From UBA2241 sp963777895 (GTDB taxonomy: Bacteria > Actinomycetota > Thermoleophilia > UBA2241), in assembly GCA_963777895.1 (NCBI GenBank), contig CAVZSF010000003.1, positions 268,284 through 332,283 of the forward strand: a DNA stretch of 64,000 nt. Direction: 5' to 3'. Under the pieces are notes generated by a model. The model saw only the letters and a list, made by a program, of their open reading frames with translations, did no database searches and was not told the origin of the DNA. Of this stretch, positions 62,717 through 64,000 are shown one piece after another. The translations under genes were made by a program, and so were the position numbers. How positions within the stretch are numbered: the first letter of the stretch is position 1; every line of letters starts with the position of its first letter.

Positions 62717-63625
62717 ATGTCGGTAGAAATCGTCCGCAAGGGCAGACAGATCGCCGCCGCGGTGACTGTATTGCGGGAGCGCCTGCCGGAGGGCTGGAAG
62801 GTCGACGTCGCCATCGAGCCGCCGATGGTCGAAGGTCGGCCCGATGCGATCATTACGGTCGGCTCGCCCGACGGGATGGCCGCAGACGTGGTCGTGGAGT
62901 ACAAGACGAGGCTCGACCCGGCGAAGGTGCCGATGGCACTGGCCCAGCTTGAGAAGTGGCCGAAGACTCAGCCGATGCTCACGGCCCCGTTGGTAGCTAG
63001 GCACGGCGACTCCTGCGCCAGCATGGCGCGCCGGGCCGACGCCGCTGGCAACTTCCGGGTGGTCTTGCAGAAGCCCGCCGTCTTCGTCGAGATCGAGGGT
63101 GCGGCGAAGAACCCTTTCGGCCGAGGCGGCGCGCCGCTCAAGTCCCTCAAGGGTCCGAGTGCGGCGGGCGTCGTTCGCGCTTTGTGCGACTACCGGCCTC
63201 CGTACTCTTTGGGTGAGCTCGCAAAGGCGACCGGACTCGCGACGGCCAGCATCTTCAGGGTGGTCGATCTTCTGATTCGAGAAGCGCTGGTGAAGAAGGA
63301 GAGCCAGCGGGGTCGCATCGTCGCCGCCGATTGGGCGGGCATCCTCAGGCGGTGGTGCGAGGACTACTCGCTGCTCGGCTCCAATCGAGCGCTCTCCGTC
63401 CTAGACCCGCGCGGTACGGACTCGCTGCTCGAACAGCTGCGCACGACGGATTCCGCCTATGCGTTGACGGCGTCTGCGGTCGCGAGTCGAGTTGCGCCCG
63501 TCGCGCCGAGCCGGTTGATGGTCCTCTACACCGACTTGCCGGAGACGATGCCCGCTGATCTGGGTGTGGAGGTCGTGGATGCCGGTGCCAACGCTCAGCT
63601 GGTGGAGCCCTTCTCACGGTGTTGA
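62717..63625 (+). CDS. PD-(D/E)XK-like / winged-helix protein, putative AbiEi-like antitoxin (interrupted by TGA)
   Basis: 302 residues to a TGA at 63623-63625. The N-terminal ~115 residues look like a restriction-endonuclease fold: GRPDAIITV then VVVEYKTRL supply the PD and E-x-K residues, and MARRADAAGNFRV is the GN turn. Next, a winged helix (about 155-225: YSLGELAKATGLATASIFRV, LVKKESQRGRIVAADWAGIL). C-terminal part AYALTASAVASRVAPVAPSR and GANAQLVEP matches the rest of this actinobacterial family, which then continues in the same frame beyond the TGA to 63787. So a nonsense change or base error is inferred. GTG 62705 is an alternative start. Confidence 0.65.
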   Translation: MSVEIVRKGRQIAAAVTVLRERLPEGWKVDVAIEPPMVEGRPDAIITVGSPDGMAADVVVEYKTRLDPAKVPMALAQLEKWPKTQPMLTAPLVARHGDSCASMARRADAAGNFRVVLQKPAVFVEIEGAAKNPFGRGGAPLKSLKGPSAAGVVRALCDYRPPYSLGELAKATGLATASIFRVVDLLIREALVKKESQRGRIVAADWAGILRRWCEDYSLLGSNRALSVLDPRGTDSLLEQLRTTDSAYALTASAVASRVAPVAPSRLMVLYTDLPETMPADLGVEVVDAGANAQLVEPFSRC

Positions 63626-63787
63626 TGCAGCGGCTTGGAGATGCGCCATGGGCTCAGGTGCGCGAGCCTCAGTCAGGTCGTCGCGGACCTTATGACGAGT
63701 CCTGGCCGGGGTCCGTCGGAGGCCGAGGCCCTGATCACCTGGATGGGTGGGAACGAGAGCGCGTGGCGGCGGACCCTCTCTACGTAG
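63626..63787 (+). pseudogene. in-frame remainder of the winged-helix gene after TGA
   Basis: Same frame as the gene upstream: CSGLEMRHGLRCASLSQVV, ADLMTSPGRGPSEAEALITW, MGGNESAWRRTLST and stop TAG at 63785-63787. SQVVADLMTSPGR-P-EAEALI-WM is the conserved C-terminus of the family. It overlaps the next gene's GTG by 25 bp, an arrangement expected if the whole is one gene. Confidence 0.6.
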
Positions 63788-64000
63788 CCTCGCGCCGCGC
63801 GCTCCTCGACGGCCTTGAGGCGTTCGGCGGCCAGCGCAGGTCGGTGGTGCTCATCGGCGCTCAGGCCGTCTATCTCCATGCTCCGGACGACGATCTCGCG
63901 GTTGCCCCGACAACGACCGATGCGGATCTCGGTCTCGACCCCGACCTGCTCTCGGACTCCCCTCTCCTCGGCGAAATGCTTCGTGCCGCGGACTTCGAGC
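63763..64000 (+). CDS. nucleotidyltransferase-like protein (AbiEii-like putative toxin), partial
   Basis: 79 residues up to the window end; the frame is still open. DPLYVASRRALLDGLEAFGG, then VVLIGAQAVYLHA and TTTDADLGLDP: the G-x-Q-A loop and the D-x-D metal residues of minimal NTases such as AbiEii/MenA-type toxins. The GTG start lies inside the 3' end of the winged-helix gene, so the two are co-translated as in type IV/AbiE-like pairs. A second longer in-frame ATG at 63625 exists but its product is low quality. Catalytic activity and full length are not visible here. Confidence 0.6.
   Translation, partial: MAADPLYVASRRALLDGLEAFGGQRRSVVLIGAQAVYLHAPDDDLAVAPTTTDADLGLDPDLLSDSPLLGEMLRAADFE

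Noticed and set aside
63625..63762. Upstream ATG for the NTase-like gene overlapping the winged-helix stop (TGATG)
   Set aside because: The extra N-terminus is low quality, whereas the other frame over the same bases encodes the conserved end of the winged-helix family; GTG 63763 gives a natural start.
1..64000. tRNA, rRNA, CRISPR arrays, insertion sequences, replication origin
   Set aside because: No tRNA arm patterns, rRNA blocks, regularly spaced direct repeats with unique spacers, transposase reading frames or DnaA-box clusters were seen.

Overview
The window is about 70 % G+C and densely packed. It has short intergenic gaps, many ATGA/GTGA/TGATG stop-start overlaps, frequent GTG starts, an ECF sigma/zinc-finger anti-sigma pair, an ArsR and two TetR regulators, and MMPL transporters. 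This points to a high-GC actinobacterium. A deep-branching, non-Streptomyces lineage (Thermoleophilia or a relative) is my guess from gene content only. No rRNA, tRNA or CRISPR array was seen.

Layout. 1-6.5 kb: envelope genes (glycosyltransferase end, flippase-like LPG-synthase membrane protein, DUF2079 protein), then on the minus strand a PIG-V-like GT-C enzyme, an MscS channel, an unknown membrane protein and a metallo-beta-lactamase-fold hydrolase. 6.6-16.4 kb: degenerate GGDEF protein, NUDIX hydrolase, MMPL transporter, MFS exporter, a heterodimeric ABC exporter and a DDAH-like hydrolase. 16.4-19.8 kb: nickel operon nur-nikM-nikQ-nikO with a Nur-box-like palindrome at its promoter. 19.9-27.3 kb: sigma/anti-sigma pair, then the fatty-acid synthesis cluster fabZ-fabH-fabD-fabG-fabF-accD-accA. 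27.4-36.4 kb: secreted subtilase, FAD amine oxidoreductase, ABC-2 exporter, glutaredoxin-DUF302 fusion and a second MMPL protein. 36.6-41.1 kb: small membrane proteins, ArsR and its operator, cupin, serpin, ferredoxin. 41.3-49.1 kb: DHA2 drug exporter, OmpR-type two-component system with a Ser/Asp-rich exported protein, class III aminotransferase, second ABC-2 exporter. 49.2-58.1 kb: island of small enzymes (VOC, YCII, monooxygenase, flavodoxin, methyltransferase, HIRAN) with a NAL1-like secreted protease. 58.3-64 kb: accessory end with DUF3800, a TetR-controlled SDR, a HigB toxin with a decayed HigA-ImmA/IrrE partner, and a coupled PD-(D/E)XK-like/winged-helix plus nucleotidyltransferase-like pair cut by the window end.

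Two things shape the annotation. First, at least fourteen otherwise normal genes change reading frame once in the middle, mostly as if one extra base were present. I treat these as probable sequencing or assembly indels and give one span per gene. Second, short tandem duplications (15-35 bp) recur at gene starts, gene ends and termini of proteins, and matched hairpins recur as terminators.

The most novel-looking material is the right-hand end: two adjacent toxin-antitoxin-like loci, each with its own inverted-repeat operator, one with a decayed and one with a stop-interrupted regulatory partner.
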